A stretch of DNA of 64,000 nt from Paenibacillus planticolens (GCF_013141725.1 NZ_WHNZ01000007.1:124001-188000); one strand, 5' to 3'. Counted from the first letter of the stretch, positions 25,281 to 34,791 are shown. Notes: a model not told the origin generated them from the letters alone. Translations and numbers: made by a program.

Positions 25281-25302
25281 ATTTATTAATTACTTAATAA
25301 AT
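25281..25302. promoter_or_regulatory. Inverted repeat, likely TetR operator
   Basis: Perfect 9-bp arms ATTTATTAA and TTAATAAAT separated by TTAC, immediately upstream of the TetR ribosome binding site. Size and position suit autoregulation. A related AT-rich stretch, ATTAATTAATTA, lies at about 24736-24747 between the two genes. Confidence 0.6.
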
Positions 25303-25365
25303 ACATGATCCAACGAAAGCTGTCAACATTTTTTTCCAATATATCGCCATAGTCGTTTGAATAAA

Positions 25366-25421
25366 AAAGATCGAAAAATGTTCGGTTACCAAATTAACCG
25401 GACGATTTTCGATCTTTTAGT
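25366..25421 (-). terminator. Terminator after the ArsR-type gene
   Basis: AAAGATCGAAAA and TTTTCGATCTTT form the outer stem, and TCGGTTA/TAACCGG an inner stem. The sequence abuts the stop codon at 25423. T-runs flank it on both strands. Confidence 0.8.
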
Positions 25422-25422
25422 T

Positions 25423-25731
25423 TTATTGATCAGTAGTGTCTGAGTGATTAATAAGTACTTCAGAAATTTTATCCAAATATGCTTGAAGAACCTCTGGTTT
25501 AAAAATTAAATTCATGTATTTTCCTTCACGTATATTTTGTATCAGACCCGCAACTTCAAGCTCTTTAAGATGATGTGAAATTGTAGCGGCGCTCACGTTA
25601 TGAGTCTCATGCAAAGCGCTGCAGGGAAATGGTTGATTAGCCTCTCTAATTTCTTTAAGCATCTGAAAGCGCCTAGGTTCAGCAAGTGCACGAGAAATTC
25701 TCGCAAATTGTGATTCTGTCATGTCAGACAT
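25423..25731 (-). CDS. ArsR family winged-helix regulator
   Basis: A 102-residue ArsR-type regulator: LAEPRRFQMLKEIREANQPFP, then the recognition helix region CSALHETHNVSAATISHHLKELEVAGLIQNIREGKYMN (about 37-73). There is a single Cys in the recognition-proximal helix and no metal-binding CxC pair, so it probably does not sense metals. It is divergent from the MFS gene at 25970 and likely represses it. AGGAGAG precedes the ATG. The upstream region carries TATATAAGTATATAT near 25756-25770 as a possible operator. Confidence 0.9.
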   Translation of the reverse strand: MSDMTESQFARISRALAEPRRFQMLKEIREANQPFPCSALHETHNVSAATISHHLKELEVAGLIQNIREGKYMNLIFKPEVLQAYLDKISEVLINHSDTTDQ

Positions 25732-25814
25732 TGGCGTTCTCTCCTATCTTATCTTTATATAAGTATATATCCATCTAATTGTTTTTCGCAAGTAGTACTC
25801 TCATATATAGGGAC

Positions 25815-25843
25815 TTGACGAAAGGGATGCTCAGTAATACACT
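25815..25843 (+). promoter_or_regulatory. Predicted sigma-A promoter of the MFS gene
   Basis: TTGACG (25815-25820) and TACACT (25838-25843) are spaced 17 bp. The MFS start is 127 bp downstream. It faces away from the ArsR gene. Confidence 0.5.
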
Positions 25844-25969
25844 TATACAAGCATCTAACTATTATTGAGGAGGATGAACCTTTTGGTTTTTTTATTATGG
25901 TGTCATTAGCTGTATTTATTTATTAGTTAACTAATTCATCTAAAGATAAATACGAGAGGATGACCACCG

Positions 25970-27121
25970 TTGAATAAAACATTGTTAATTTATATATTAG
26001 CACTTGGTATTTTTGGAATTATAAACACTGAGATGGGTGTTATCGGTCTTTTACCACAAATCTCTGAACAATTCGGCGTTAGTGTCTCAACTGCTGGTTT
26101 ACTTGTCAGCTTATTTGCACTCGTCATCGCTATTTCTGGCCCTTTTATGCCATTATTCTTTTCTGGTATTAACCGAAAAAAAGCAATGTTGTTTGTTCTA
26201 GCTGTCTTTGTCATCACAAACTTATTTTCCGCATTTTCACATAGCTTTACCATGCTTCTGATTACTAGAATAATTCCAGCGTTTTTGCACCCTGTTTACT
26301 TCTCCTTAGCTTTTGTTGCTGCTGCAAGTTCTGTAAGTAAAGAACACACGGCTAAGGCAGTATCTAAAGTATTTATGGGTGTCACAGCGGGTATGGTACT
26401 CGGCGTCCCGATTACATCGTTCGTTGCCGATATCATTTCCTTACAAGCAGCTTTGTTGTTTTTTGCTCTCGTCAATGCAATTGCCTTTATTGGAATCCTT
26501 CTTTTTGTACCTTCGATGCCTGTAAATGAAAAATTATCATACGGTAAGCAATTAAGCGTCTTGAAAAAGCCAGTCATGTGGTTTAGTATGGCTGCTGCAG
26601 CTTTTATTTTGTCTGGGATGTACGCCGTATATAGTTTTTTTGCTGAATATCTGGACAAAGTTACGCAAATGTCCGGCAAAGAAATCAGCGCAATGCTTGT
26701 CTTATTCGGAGCAACCGGTATATTAGGTAACTTAGTAGCTGGCAGATTTCTTAGCACCAATGCCGTAAAAACAGCACTCGTATTTCCGTTTAGCCTCGGC
26801 ATTGTTTATTTGCTTATGTATTTCATCGGCACCTTAAACATTCCAATGATGATTATTATCTTGGTTTGGGGGATACTCTTTACCCTCGGATTAAATATTT
26901 CACAATATTGGATTACATCGGCTGCAACTGATGCCCCGGACTTTGCTAATGGATTGTTTGTAGCTTTCGGGAACTTAGGTGTCACGATTGGGACCTTTAT
27001 CGGGGGTATCTTTATTACCAATATGGGAACACAACATGTAATTTGGGGTGGACTTCTCTTTTTAGTCTTAGCATTATTGGCAATTGTTATGCGTACGACG
27101 TTCTATAAACAATCTGTTTAA
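25970..27121 (+). CDS. MFS transporter (AraJ/Cml-type drug exporter family)
   Basis: A 383-residue MFS protein with about 12 membrane helices. The N-terminus (LLIYILALGIFGIINTEMGV then IGLLPQISEQFGVSVSTAGLL) is typical of the DHA1 family of AraJ/YdhP-like exporters, and FSGINRKKAM is the cytosolic loop 2-3 with its basic residues. It probably exports a small hydrophobic compound using the proton gradient. Start is TTG 25970 behind GAGAGGA. The divergent ArsR-type gene probably controls it. Confidence 0.9.
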   Translation: MNKTLLIYILALGIFGIINTEMGVIGLLPQISEQFGVSVSTAGLLVSLFALVIAISGPFMPLFFSGINRKKAMLFVLAVFVITNLFSAFSHSFTMLLITRIIPAFLHPVYFSLAFVAAASSVSKEHTAKAVSKVFMGVTAGMVLGVPITSFVADIISLQAALLFFALVNAIAFIGILLFVPSMPVNEKLSYGKQLSVLKKPVMWFSMAAAAFILSGMYAVYSFFAEYLDKVTQMSGKEISAMLVLFGATGILGNLVAGRFLSTNAVKTALVFPFSLGIVYLLMYFIGTLNIPMMIIILVWGILFTLGLNISQYWITSAATDAPDFANGLFVAFGNLGVTIGTFIGGIFITNMGTQHVIWGGLLFLVLALLAIVMRTTFYKQSV

Positions 27122-27145
27122 TAGTGTATGCTAAACTCTAATTCA

Positions 27146-27187
27146 CAGCCTCGAATCGGGTATGAAATCTCGAATCGAGGCTTTTCT
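27146..27187. terminator. Terminator between the convergent MFS and ger genes
   Basis: AGCCTCGA and TCGAGGCT form an 8-bp stem with an inner ATTCG/CGAAT-like segment, followed on the plus strand by TTTTCTAATT. It sits between two convergent genes and may serve both. Confidence 0.7.
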
Positions 27188-27200
27188 AATTCTTATATAC

Positions 27201-28283
27201 TTATTTTTGAATGCCTGTCTCAGTAAGATTCATTTTCACATTTAGACTAACATTCAGTGAACGATATTGTTGACGCCACTCATCTTCGTTCCAGTTTCTT
27301 GTCCTGCTTCTTACAAAATCGCCTAATCCGAGGGGGTCCACTCCCTCTTTTTTAAACAATCGGATAAGATCCATACATGCTGTGGTAATATCGTTCTCAA
27401 AAATCTCTTTCAATCGCTGGATCTCTTGACTTGGGAATATAACCCCCTCTGATTCTGTAATTTGGCTGTTGATAGATAGGTTTATTTTTACAGTTGTGTT
27501 TTTCGTATCTTTCTCAATCTCATAGTTTACCTTTGATCCGACGTTTGTCACAACAACATGAGAACCGTCTTCCAATTGAGCTTCAAGAGTTCCCTGTTTT
27601 ACATTGTTATGAAGCAGTTTAAAGAGATTCATTTGTTTCACGTTAAGCGATGTTACATACTTGTCATCTTTAAATAAAGCTAAACCTGAAATAGTTACTT
27701 GATCTCCTTTTAGTTTAAGAAGAGGCAAAACAGGATCCATGCCTTTGTTCGTAAGGGAGTATTCAAATTCATGAAGGTTTTGACTTGGAACAATTCCTTT
27801 CTTCACATTCGTTTCAAGTAAATTCACTAAAAACATTCCTTTTTCATCATCAAAACTGAAGTTCGATTGCAGCAATTCCTTGGCACTTCCATCGACAACG
27901 GCCAGGTACATCAATCGTGAAGCTTGAGCGTCCCTCCATGCCACATCCAATTCTTTCGAGAGTCCTTTTGTGGCAAGGTTTTTTCCAAATAAGATAAGTG
28001 AAATCTTCCCAGTATTTATAGGTTGGTTTAATTGCAGATTCATTAATGACTTAATATCTGCACTCGTTTGGCCAACCTTCGAAAGGACGATATTTGTAAC
28101 GGAACCAGGATTTTTAGTTTTATATTTAGGGGTGGATATTGTGAATTCAATTTGATTATTTTTTACTTCATCGAAAGCACAGGCGATAAATATAGTGATT
28201 TCATCCAAATTTTGTTGTTTAATACATGCCGTTAATATTACCAAGAGGAAGGACAGTAACAAAAATAATAATCGTTTCATCAT
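27201..28283 (-). CDS. gerAC: Ger(x)C family spore germination lipoprotein (C subunit)
   Basis: A 360-residue lipoprotein. The signal peptide MMKRLLFLLLSFLLVILTAC has lipobox LTAC. The body matches Ger(x)C proteins, with the LDEITIFIACAFDEVKNN start, FGKNLATKGLSKELDVAWRDAQASRLMYLAVV (about 98-130) and the C-terminal QEIQRLKEIFENDITTACMDLIRLFKKEGVDPLGLGDFVR region. It is the outer-face subunit of a germinant receptor in the spore inner membrane. It overlaps the end of the permease gene. Third gene of a three-gene ger operon. The symbol marks the position in the operon, not orthology to one particular receptor. Confidence 0.93.
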   Translation of the reverse strand: MMKRLLFLLLSFLLVILTACIKQQNLDEITIFIACAFDEVKNNQIEFTISTPKYKTKNPGSVTNIVLSKVGQTSADIKSLMNLQLNQPINTGKISLILFGKNLATKGLSKELDVAWRDAQASRLMYLAVVDGSAKELLQSNFSFDDEKGMFLVNLLETNVKKGIVPSQNLHEFEYSLTNKGMDPVLPLLKLKGDQVTISGLALFKDDKYVTSLNVKQMNLFKLLHNNVKQGTLEAQLEDGSHVVVTNVGSKVNYEIEKDTKNTTVKINLSINSQITESEGVIFPSQEIQRLKEIFENDITTACMDLIRLFKKEGVDPLGLGDFVRSRTRNWNEDEWRQQYRSLNVSLNVKMNLTETGIQK

Positions 28284-29401
28284 GTTCTTTTCACTTTCAA
28301 TTTCATTCGGATTATGTCATATAAAAAAAGAAATGGTATGTACACATAAATGATGTAGAAACCAATTCGGGATAGCATATTTTGGATACCTTCAATGCTT
28401 TGTCGATCTGGTATCAGGCATACGGCAATGAAGATCACGATTAAAAAGAACGGCAGGACAGTTAATTGTTTTACATTAAATATGTTTTTTACCACCCGGC
28501 TTGATACCCACATCTCTATGCATACAATGGGAAATAACCCAAAAATCAAGAACGAAGCTCCTATAAAATCAAAACGTTCAATAAAGGGAAAATGTACAAA
28601 TTTATATTTAGTAAACGCCGGCCATATTTCTTTTGAAAGTTGGTCGAAATTGAACAGTAGCAATGAGAAGAAAATAATGAGCAGATAAAAGAACGTTGTA
28701 ATAAGGTTCCCTAAATGCGCCCACTTTTGCGATTTTTGTGGCGTTTTGATGAAGGTATAGCAGAACATGAGAATTTCAACACCTAAATAAGGAAATGTTA
28801 ACTCTTTTGATGCTTGAATGATGTCGTGTAGTGAATGATTCATTATCGGTAACAAATTATTGTAGTGATAAAACGGTGCCGTAAAAAACATGGAGAAAAT
28901 GAGGGTATGCTGTGCCAAACTAAGCATACAAATCCCCATAATGACACGAAATCCACCGGAAACTATGTAATAAACAAGCAAAAGCAGAACTAAAGCCAGT
29001 GGCCAAGCCTTTAATTCGGGAAATAACCAAACCTGAATGATTTCAATAAATAATCGCAGTTGAAAACTTGAATTGAGCAGGAAGTAAATAACAAAAAAGA
29101 AGTTAAGCCCCCCCCCAATCCATTTTCCGAAATGAATATGATGAATGCTTATCAGATCTGACTCATTACGATCTAAAATTTGATAAATCATCCAAATGAC
29201 TACATGAAAGCTGATGCCGGTAAGAAGAACGGACACCCAGACATCTTGGCCAGCCCATTGAATCGGCTTGATCGCCATTGATAGATAGCCTAGTCCGTAC
29301 TGTATCGAGTGTATCAATACGAAAACTAAATATGGTGACACTGTAAGCCGAGGATTATTCAATGAGTTCAATAGTATCACTCCCAAAACAGGCTCATTCA
29401 T
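28280..29401 (-). CDS. gerAB: Spore germination permease (B subunit)
   Basis: A 373-residue protein with about ten membrane helices, of the GerB permease family in the amino acid/polyamine transporter superfamily. LTVSPYLVFVLIHSIQYGLGYL at the start and LGVEILMFCYTF in the middle are typical. It is thought to bind the germinant. ATG 29401 overlaps the gerA stop; an alternative TTG at 29371 has a GGGAGTG site and may be the real start. Its end overlaps the C subunit gene. The gene has a short C-run at about 29107-29116. Confidence 0.93.
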   Translation of the reverse strand: MNEPVLGVILLNSLNNPRLTVSPYLVFVLIHSIQYGLGYLSMAIKPIQWAGQDVWVSVLLTGISFHVVIWMIYQILDRNESDLISIHHIHFGKWIGGGLNFFFVIYFLLNSSFQLRLFIEIIQVWLFPELKAWPLALVLLLLVYYIVSGGFRVIMGICMLSLAQHTLIFSMFFTAPFYHYNNLLPIMNHSLHDIIQASKELTFPYLGVEILMFCYTFIKTPQKSQKWAHLGNLITTFFYLLIIFFSLLLFNFDQLSKEIWPAFTKYKFVHFPFIERFDFIGASFLIFGLFPIVCIEMWVSSRVVKNIFNVKQLTVLPFFLIVIFIAVCLIPDRQSIEGIQNMLSRIGFYIIYVYIPFLFLYDIIRMKLKVKRT

Positions 29402-30857
29402 CGATATCTTTATTTAATTGTGCTTTTTCTTTATTGAATCTTATGGAATTCGGCGATCTAAAAAAACTAAATCGACGGGAAAACATAGAATACGGAGTAC
29501 GAATTACACTATCATAAACGTCGGATTTGCGGAAAGGATAAAATGGAATAAGATAAGGCATTCCAAATGATGTTAATCGTAACAAATGTGTAAATACCGT
29601 AATGGCGCAGATTAAAATTCCTAATAAACCCCATATTTGCGCGGCGAGGATAAATGGAAAACGCAAAACTCGTATCGTTGCACTCATTCGATAAATAGGC
29701 GACGTAAATGATGCGAGAGCCGACAGGGCCACAATAATCAGTAAGAGGTTACTTGTAATGGATGCTTCAACTGCTGCGGTTCCCAGAACAATACCTCCGA
29801 CAATTCCGATGGTTTGTCCGATTTTAGTAGGCAATCTAGCGCCTGCTTCCCGCAATAATTCAATTACAATCTCCATAATTAGCACTTCTACAACAGGAGG
29901 AAAAGGTACACTTATCCTGGAGGAAATAATCGTGGGGAGAAATGTATTCGATATGGCGTGACCATGATAAGTCATAACAGCGACATATAGGGGTGTTGCA
30001 AAGACGGAGAACAAAATAGACAGCATACGTATCACACGTATTACACTGCCAATGATCCAAGGCAAATAATAATCTTCATAAGATGTGAAAAATGATCCCA
30101 AATTTACTGGTGCAAACACCGCCGTTGGAGATCCATCAACTAGGATACAAAATTGGCCTGAAGTTAACGCCCATGCGACATAATCCGGTCTCTCGGACCC
30201 TACCATTTGAGGAAAAATGGAATTTGAATTATCTTCGATCATTTGCTGTACCAAAGTGATATCGCTGATTTGATTAAATTGCAATTCTTCTAAGCGCTGC
30301 AAACATGTGTTCAAGTACTGCTTATTCATAATTCCTTCTATATAACAAACTGCTACTTTAGACTTTGATGTGCTTCCTATGACAATCTCTTTTATACATA
30401 ACTCGGGAATGGGAAGTCGTTTTCGGATCAGGTTAAGATTAATGGCTAAAGACTCAACAAACGCTTCTTTTGCACCTTCAACAGTGAATTCGATTTCAGG
30501 TTTTGTTACGTCACGTCCCTTAAATAAAAAGGCGTTTACCAATACACAATTGTGAATTTGTTCCCCACGTTGAATAACCACATAACCTTGTAACAACTTA
30601 TCATGGATATATTTCGCATCACTGGATAATTCCTTTTCGGCAATTGGAATTATATTATACAATTGATTAATAGAAATGTTTGGATCCTTGTCCAGAAAAT
30701 CAAGTATATGGTTGTGTAAAATTTTCGGATCAACCAACGTTTTAAAATACCCAATAAAATATTGATCAGAGTCCATTTGGTGTTCGTAACAAACAAAATC
30801 TGCGGATTGTTGATATTCCTTCCATTCTAAAGGAATTGAATTCATTTTTTCACACAT
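29394..30857 (-). CDS. gerAA: Spore germination protein GerA family (A subunit)
   Basis: A 487-residue GerA-type subunit. The N-terminal soluble domain (about 1-230) is followed by four to five membrane helices and a cytosolic C-terminus. The signatures RKRLPIPELCIKEIVIGSTSKSKVAVCYIEGI, WALTSGQFCILVDGSPTAVFAPV, and LREAGARLPTKIGQTIGIVGGIVLGTAAVEA are unmistakable for this family. It forms a ligand-gated ion channel in the spore inner membrane with the other two subunits. First of the operon. ATG 30857 has a weak site; a second ATG follows four codons later. Confidence 0.95.
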   Translation of the reverse strand: MCEKMNSIPLEWKEYQQSADFVCYEHQMDSDQYFIGYFKTLVDPKILHNHILDFLDKDPNISINQLYNIIPIAEKELSSDAKYIHDKLLQGYVVIQRGEQIHNCVLVNAFLFKGRDVTKPEIEFTVEGAKEAFVESLAINLNLIRKRLPIPELCIKEIVIGSTSKSKVAVCYIEGIMNKQYLNTCLQRLEELQFNQISDITLVQQMIEDNSNSIFPQMVGSERPDYVAWALTSGQFCILVDGSPTAVFAPVNLGSFFTSYEDYYLPWIIGSVIRVIRMLSILFSVFATPLYVAVMTYHGHAISNTFLPTIISSRISVPFPPVVEVLIMEIVIELLREAGARLPTKIGQTIGIVGGIVLGTAAVEASITSNLLLIIVALSALASFTSPIYRMSATIRVLRFPFILAAQIWGLLGILICAITVFTHLLRLTSFGMPYLIPFYPFRKSDVYDSVIRTPYSMFSRRFSFFRSPNSIRFNKEKAQLNKDIDE

Positions 30858-30952
30858 CTTTCACTTATGTATTTCTTAAGTGTCATTATCTCATTACATG
30901 GAAAAAATTATTCAAAATATCTTAAGCAGGATAACTCAAAGATACTGGCTGT

Positions 30953-32221
30953 TTAAATATTTATTTTGGGCGTGTTTTCATTATAATTATTTACACCCAA
31001 TGCTTTATTTTTCCAAAAAATATCTTTGATCAGTTCATCACTTTCCTCGGAACATCTTACCATTAAAAAAACTTCTGTTGACTTTATTCGACCAAACAAA
31101 TCAATCGTAGGCATCTTTTTAATGGCAATTAACTTTATTACAAATCCCAGGACTCCTCCTGCGACGAGTCCAATTAATGCCCATATAACTGGACCAAGTT
31201 TAAGGAGAAAACCGTATATCCCACCTAAAAGCATAAAGATACACCCTAAAATTGTTGCAAGATCGATAAAGCTTACTCCATCCGAGTAATGGGCATTATC
31301 GAAGACTTTTGTCTTTTTATTTCGAACTTGCAGTGGCAGGGCGAGAATATCCGACTTCTTTACACCATTTTGCTCGAGTTCAGTTAAAGCGATTTCTACG
31401 GAAGCCGAATGTTCAAAAGATGCGACTATATACATTTCATCAGCCTTTCTCTCTAAAAGAAATGGAGTCTCGAATGATTTGCTTTGATACTCAGAAACTA
31501 GAAATTGTGCCTGGGACAGTTTATATTGTTTGTTATATTTAACGGCTTCCCAGTAAGCATAATACAGATAACCACCATAAATTGAAGGGATAAACAAAAA
31601 CCACTGGGGATCAATAACTTCTTTGGCTACAGAAAAATCTCCTGTAAAACTATAAAATAACCCCACGTAGAAACGGGATAACGCAATGGTTACTGACCAA
31701 GTTATAATACTAAAGAAAAAGGAAAACACACGGTTCAAATATAATGAACCTAAGCCTGGCATCATCATTTCCCAAAATAACGATACGGAGGGGCTTACCT
31801 TAGTAAATGCGTTTACATTAAAAGTGGACATCGATGTTACTTTCGTTGTTTCCGTCTTTCTGTAAGATAAGACATAAGTATTATTTAAATCGACTGCTCT
31901 TCGGTAGGAATCAAACATAGTAAATATATAAACACCTATGTACATATAAAAAAAACGCAAATCAATGACGTTTATAGCATTTTGAATATCCCCAATCATT
32001 GAATAATAAATAGCTTGATTTACTTTCGCCAGATTGTTAATGGTGAACTCAAAGATAATTAGGCAGTAACCGATCAAATTGCTATTCATTATACAATGTC
32101 CATAACCAGGGAACGCTGCTGACCACCATAAGGGTATCCAGGGATTTAAAGGGTGTATAATGTTAGAATTATATGTTGCACTTTTTACTAATCGTGGATA
32201 TTTAATCACGAAATGAAGCAC
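30953..32221 (-). CDS. Multi-pass membrane protein upstream of the ger operon
   Basis: A 422-residue protein that I do not recognise as a named family. The N-terminal 230 residues hold two similar units, each with PGYGH/PGLGSLYLNR-like motifs, membrane helices, and a FDSYRRAVDLN/YWEAVKYNKQY end, so it looks like an internal duplication. A soluble part (MYIVASFEHSASVEIALTEL, about 265-300) resembles ferredoxin-like DUF1269 domains. It is interrupted by a Gly-rich membrane hairpin (LIGLVAGGVLGFVIKLIAIK). It ends 95 bp before gerAA on the same strand, which suggests a link with sporulation or germination (inference). Confidence 0.65.
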   Translation of the reverse strand: MLHFVIKYPRLVKSATYNSNIIHPLNPWIPLWWSAAFPGYGHCIMNSNLIGYCLIIFEFTINNLAKVNQAIYYSMIGDIQNAINVIDLRFFYMYIGVYIFTMFDSYRRAVDLNNTYVLSYRKTETTKVTSMSTFNVNAFTKVSPSVSLFWEMMMPGLGSLYLNRVFSFFFSIITWSVTIALSRFYVGLFYSFTGDFSVAKEVIDPQWFLFIPSIYGGYLYYAYWEAVKYNKQYKLSQAQFLVSEYQSKSFETPFLLERKADEMYIVASFEHSASVEIALTELEQNGVKKSDILALPLQVRNKKTKVFDNAHYSDGVSFIDLATILGCIFMLLGGIYGFLLKLGPVIWALIGLVAGGVLGFVIKLIAIKKMPTIDLFGRIKSTEVFLMVRCSEESDELIKDIFWKNKALGVNNYNENTPKINI

Positions 32222-32348
32222 CCCATTTTACAGGTTGGTTATATTAGGTATTTTTATCGAATACACCCTTTTTTATTCTATTTCATTTACTTTCATTGGC
32301 CGTTATCGGCACGTAACCCGTACACTTCATAACTGTAATAAATGCGAG

Positions 32349-32376
32349 AAGCAGCCGATTACCGGCTGCTTTCTTG
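32349..32376. terminator. Probable terminator after the MFS gene at 32470
   Basis: GCAGCCG and CGGCTGC form a perfect 7-bp stem with a 5-nt loop and short T-runs on both sides. It lies about 95 bp after the minus-strand MFS stop. Nothing else is evident in 32222-32469. Confidence 0.55.
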
Positions 32377-32469
32377 TGTGTTGATCATTGATTTATTATA
32401 CTGTCTTACACCGCAGTGGCGGATTGCTCTTCGTGAAGAGCGCAACATACTTATTAATAGATAATGTTC

Positions 32470-33666
32470 TCAAACCCTCGTCTGATCGGCTACGCTCAAT
32501 TTTTGTTCCACTATAGCAGATCTACGACGCATGGATAAAGAAAAAATAGCTGGGATGAGTCCAATTGCGACACCAACTCCACCAAACCAACCGACGGCTG
32601 TTAGAGAGATGTTTTCTACAATAATGCCACCGATTACAGCACCAACGGCCATGCCCAACTGCACGATTGAGCTGTTCAAACTGAGGATGATCCCCGAAGC
32701 CTGAGGAGCCATACCGATTAAATAAACTTGTTGAACCGGCCCCGTCGACCAAGCGAAAAAGGACCATAACATAAGCAAAGGCAATACCATCATGGACGAA
32801 TGGGAGAACGCCGCCAGTAATAATAATATGCCAGAGTGAAAGATCAAGCCTCCAATCATCGAACGCGGGATCCCCCATTTATCAACACCGAAACCGCCAG
32901 CTTGGGAGCCTAGGAGACTAGCCAGCCCAAATGCAAACAACCCGATGCTAACCATCCGTTCGCTCATGCCCGTAATGTTCAGAAGAAACGGCGTAATATA
33001 GGTGTACAGAATCATATATCCCAATATCCAGAAAAAACCGATGGAAAGCGCGACAGAGATTCGGGGACTTTTTAACAAGGCGAGCTGTTCCCGAATAGAA
33101 ACGGGAGTCTCTACTTCTGATCTCGGAATTGTCAGCATAAGGACCAACATAGCGATCAAACTGAGGACTCCGATCCCCGTGAATATGATTCTCCAATCAA
33201 ACGACCCAGCAATAATCCTTCCAAGGGGGACGCCTACAATAAGCGCTACGTTAAATCCCAATAAAACCTTAGCGATAGCGCTACCCTGTTTTCCTGGTTG
33301 AGATATTTTGGCTGCAACGGTCAGGGCGACGACCATAAATACCCCCGTGCTTATTGCCATAATAATTCTTGCTCCGATCAGCATACCGTAACCTGTGGTT
33401 GTGACGGTGATCAAGTTCCCTACGAAAAATAATCCCAAAGCCGTCAGCATAAGCTTTCTTCGATCCATTTTTGCTGTAAGTGCAATAAGAATCGGGGTGC
33501 CAATGGCATAAGCAAGCGAATAGACCGTAATCAGCTGTCCTGCCCCTGCTAACGACACGCCAACATCCCTTGCGACCATATCCAAAATGCCGGCAATTAC
33601 GAATTCCGAAGTACCGACTAAAAAGCTGATAATGGCGAGAATATAAATTTTCAATGAGTCTTTCAT
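32470..33666 (-). CDS. MFS transporter (DHA1 family, AraJ/YdhP-like)
   Basis: A 398-residue MFS exporter with 12 predicted helices. IYILAIISFLVGTSEFVIAG at the start and the KMDRRKLMLTALGLFFVGNL loop are typical of the sugar-efflux/YdhP group. The C-terminus ends with a cytosolic basic RRR segment. It sits downstream of a luciferase-like oxidoreductase and an ArsR gene, all on the minus strand. A TTCTATA/TATAGAA inverted repeat just upstream matches the one before the oxidoreductase gene, so both are probably in one ArsR regulon. Substrate unknown. Confidence 0.92.
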   Translation of the reverse strand: MKDSLKIYILAIISFLVGTSEFVIAGILDMVARDVGVSLAGAGQLITVYSLAYAIGTPILIALTAKMDRRKLMLTALGLFFVGNLITVTTTGYGMLIGARIIMAISTGVFMVVALTVAAKISQPGKQGSAIAKVLLGFNVALIVGVPLGRIIAGSFDWRIIFTGIGVLSLIAMLVLMLTIPRSEVETPVSIREQLALLKSPRISVALSIGFFWILGYMILYTYITPFLLNITGMSERMVSIGLFAFGLASLLGSQAGGFGVDKWGIPRSMIGGLIFHSGILLLLAAFSHSSMMVLPLLMLWSFFAWSTGPVQQVYLIGMAPQASGIILSLNSSIVQLGMAVGAVIGGIIVENISLTAVGWFGGVGVAIGLIPAIFSLSMRRRSAIVEQKLSVADQTRV

Positions 33667-33684
33667 CTGTTTCTCTTCCTCTCG

Positions 33685-33710
33685 TTTCTATAGTTCTAAA
33701 TATATAGAAA
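33685..33710. promoter_or_regulatory. Inverted-repeat operator upstream of the MFS gene
   Basis: Arms TTCTATA and TATAGAA flank a 10-bp centre that contains GTTCTAAATA. The run AGTTCTAAATATATAGAA is shared exactly with the site at 34872-34899. It is likely the site of the ArsR-type regulator encoded at 34915. Confidence 0.7.
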
Positions 33711-33738
33711 TAATGATTAAAAAAATAAGTTCCCCGTT

Positions 33739-34791
33739 TTACTTCTGACGAGCGAGCTCCTTACGCACAATCGGTGCTACTTTGGTACCGAGAAGCTCAA
33801 TCGTCCGTAGTAAGTCGCGATGCGGCAACGTACTGAAATCGATATACATCATGAATCGAGTTAATCCTAAGTTCTTATGCAACAATACGATCTTCTCTGC
33901 GACATATTCGGAGTCCCCGACATAAAGAGCACCGTGTAGGCTTCGGGCTGCATCGTACGTGTCACGTGTATAAGGAGACCAGCCTCGTTCCCGTCCAATC
34001 TGGTTCATTTGAGAGGCCATGACCGAGTAATACCGTTCTGTTGCATCTTGTGTCGTATCTGAAATAAAGCCATGCGAATGCGTAGCAATTTGCAACTTAT
34101 TCGGATCGTGACCTGCTTTCACCGCGGCTTCCTTATATAACTCCACCAAGGGTGCGAATCTCTCCGGTGGCCCCCCCAGTATGGAAAAGACAATCGGAAG
34201 TCCCAGCAAGCCGGCACGAATAGCCGATTCTGGGTTGCCACCTGTGCCGATCCAGACAGGCAAACGTTCCTGTTGTGCACGAGGATAGATGCCCATGCTG
34301 TCAATCGCCGGACGATGACCGCCGCGCCAAGTCACCTTTTCAGAATCGCGAATCTTCAACAGCAGTTCTAGTTTCTCTTCGAACAATTCCTCGTAATCTT
34401 GGAGGTCATAGCCGAATAGCGGAAACGATTCAATGAACGAACCCCGTCCGGCCATGATCTCCGCTCGCCCATTCGATAGACCGTCTAGCGTTGCGAAGTC
34501 CTGGTATACCCGCACCGGATCATCCGAAGATAACACCGTCACAGCGCTCGAGAGACGGATCCTCTTCGTTGTAGCGGCAGCGGTGGCCAGAATAACGGCT
34601 GGCGACGAGCTTGTGTAATCAATTCGATGATGCTCTCCGATGGCATAGACGTCAAGGCCGACTTGATCTGCCAATTGAATCTCTTCTATCGCTTGGCGCA
34701 GCCTTTGAGGGTGCGGTATACCACCATTTCCGGGATTTGCATGGAGAAATGTGCTCATTCCAATTTCCATCGTATTAACTTGACCGCTCAT
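33739..34791 (-). CDS. LLM-class flavin-dependent oxidoreductase
   Basis: A 350-residue luciferase-like TIM barrel. The N-terminus (MEIGMSTFLHANPGNGGIPH then PQRLRQAIEEIQLADQVGLDVYAIGEHH) and the GRAEIMAGRGSFIESFPLFGYDLQDYEELFEEKLELL segment are typical of the MsnO8/YhbW-like group. Members use reduced flavin and O2 to oxidise organic compounds. AGGAGAG lies seven bases before the ATG. It is flanked by an ArsR regulator and an MFS exporter, an arrangement that suggests detoxification or resistance to a small molecule. Confidence 0.9.
   Translation of the reverse strand: MSGQVNTMEIGMSTFLHANPGNGGIPHPQRLRQAIEEIQLADQVGLDVYAIGEHHRIDYTSSSPAVILATAAATTKRIRLSSAVTVLSSDDPVRVYQDFATLDGLSNGRAEIMAGRGSFIESFPLFGYDLQDYEELFEEKLELLLKIRDSEKVTWRGGHRPAIDSMGIYPRAQQERLPVWIGTGGNPESAIRAGLLGLPIVFSILGGPPERFAPLVELYKEAAVKAGHDPNKLQIATHSHGFISDTTQDATERYYSVMASQMNQIGRERGWSPYTRDTYDAARSLHGALYVGDSEYVAEKIVLLHKNLGLTRFMMYIDFSTLPHRDLLRTIELLGTKVAPIVRKELARQK

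Noticed and set aside
27201..30857. Assigning the receptor to gerA, gerB or gerK by name
   Set aside because: The subunits are clear by family, but the germinant and orthology group cannot be read from sequence; symbols mark position only.
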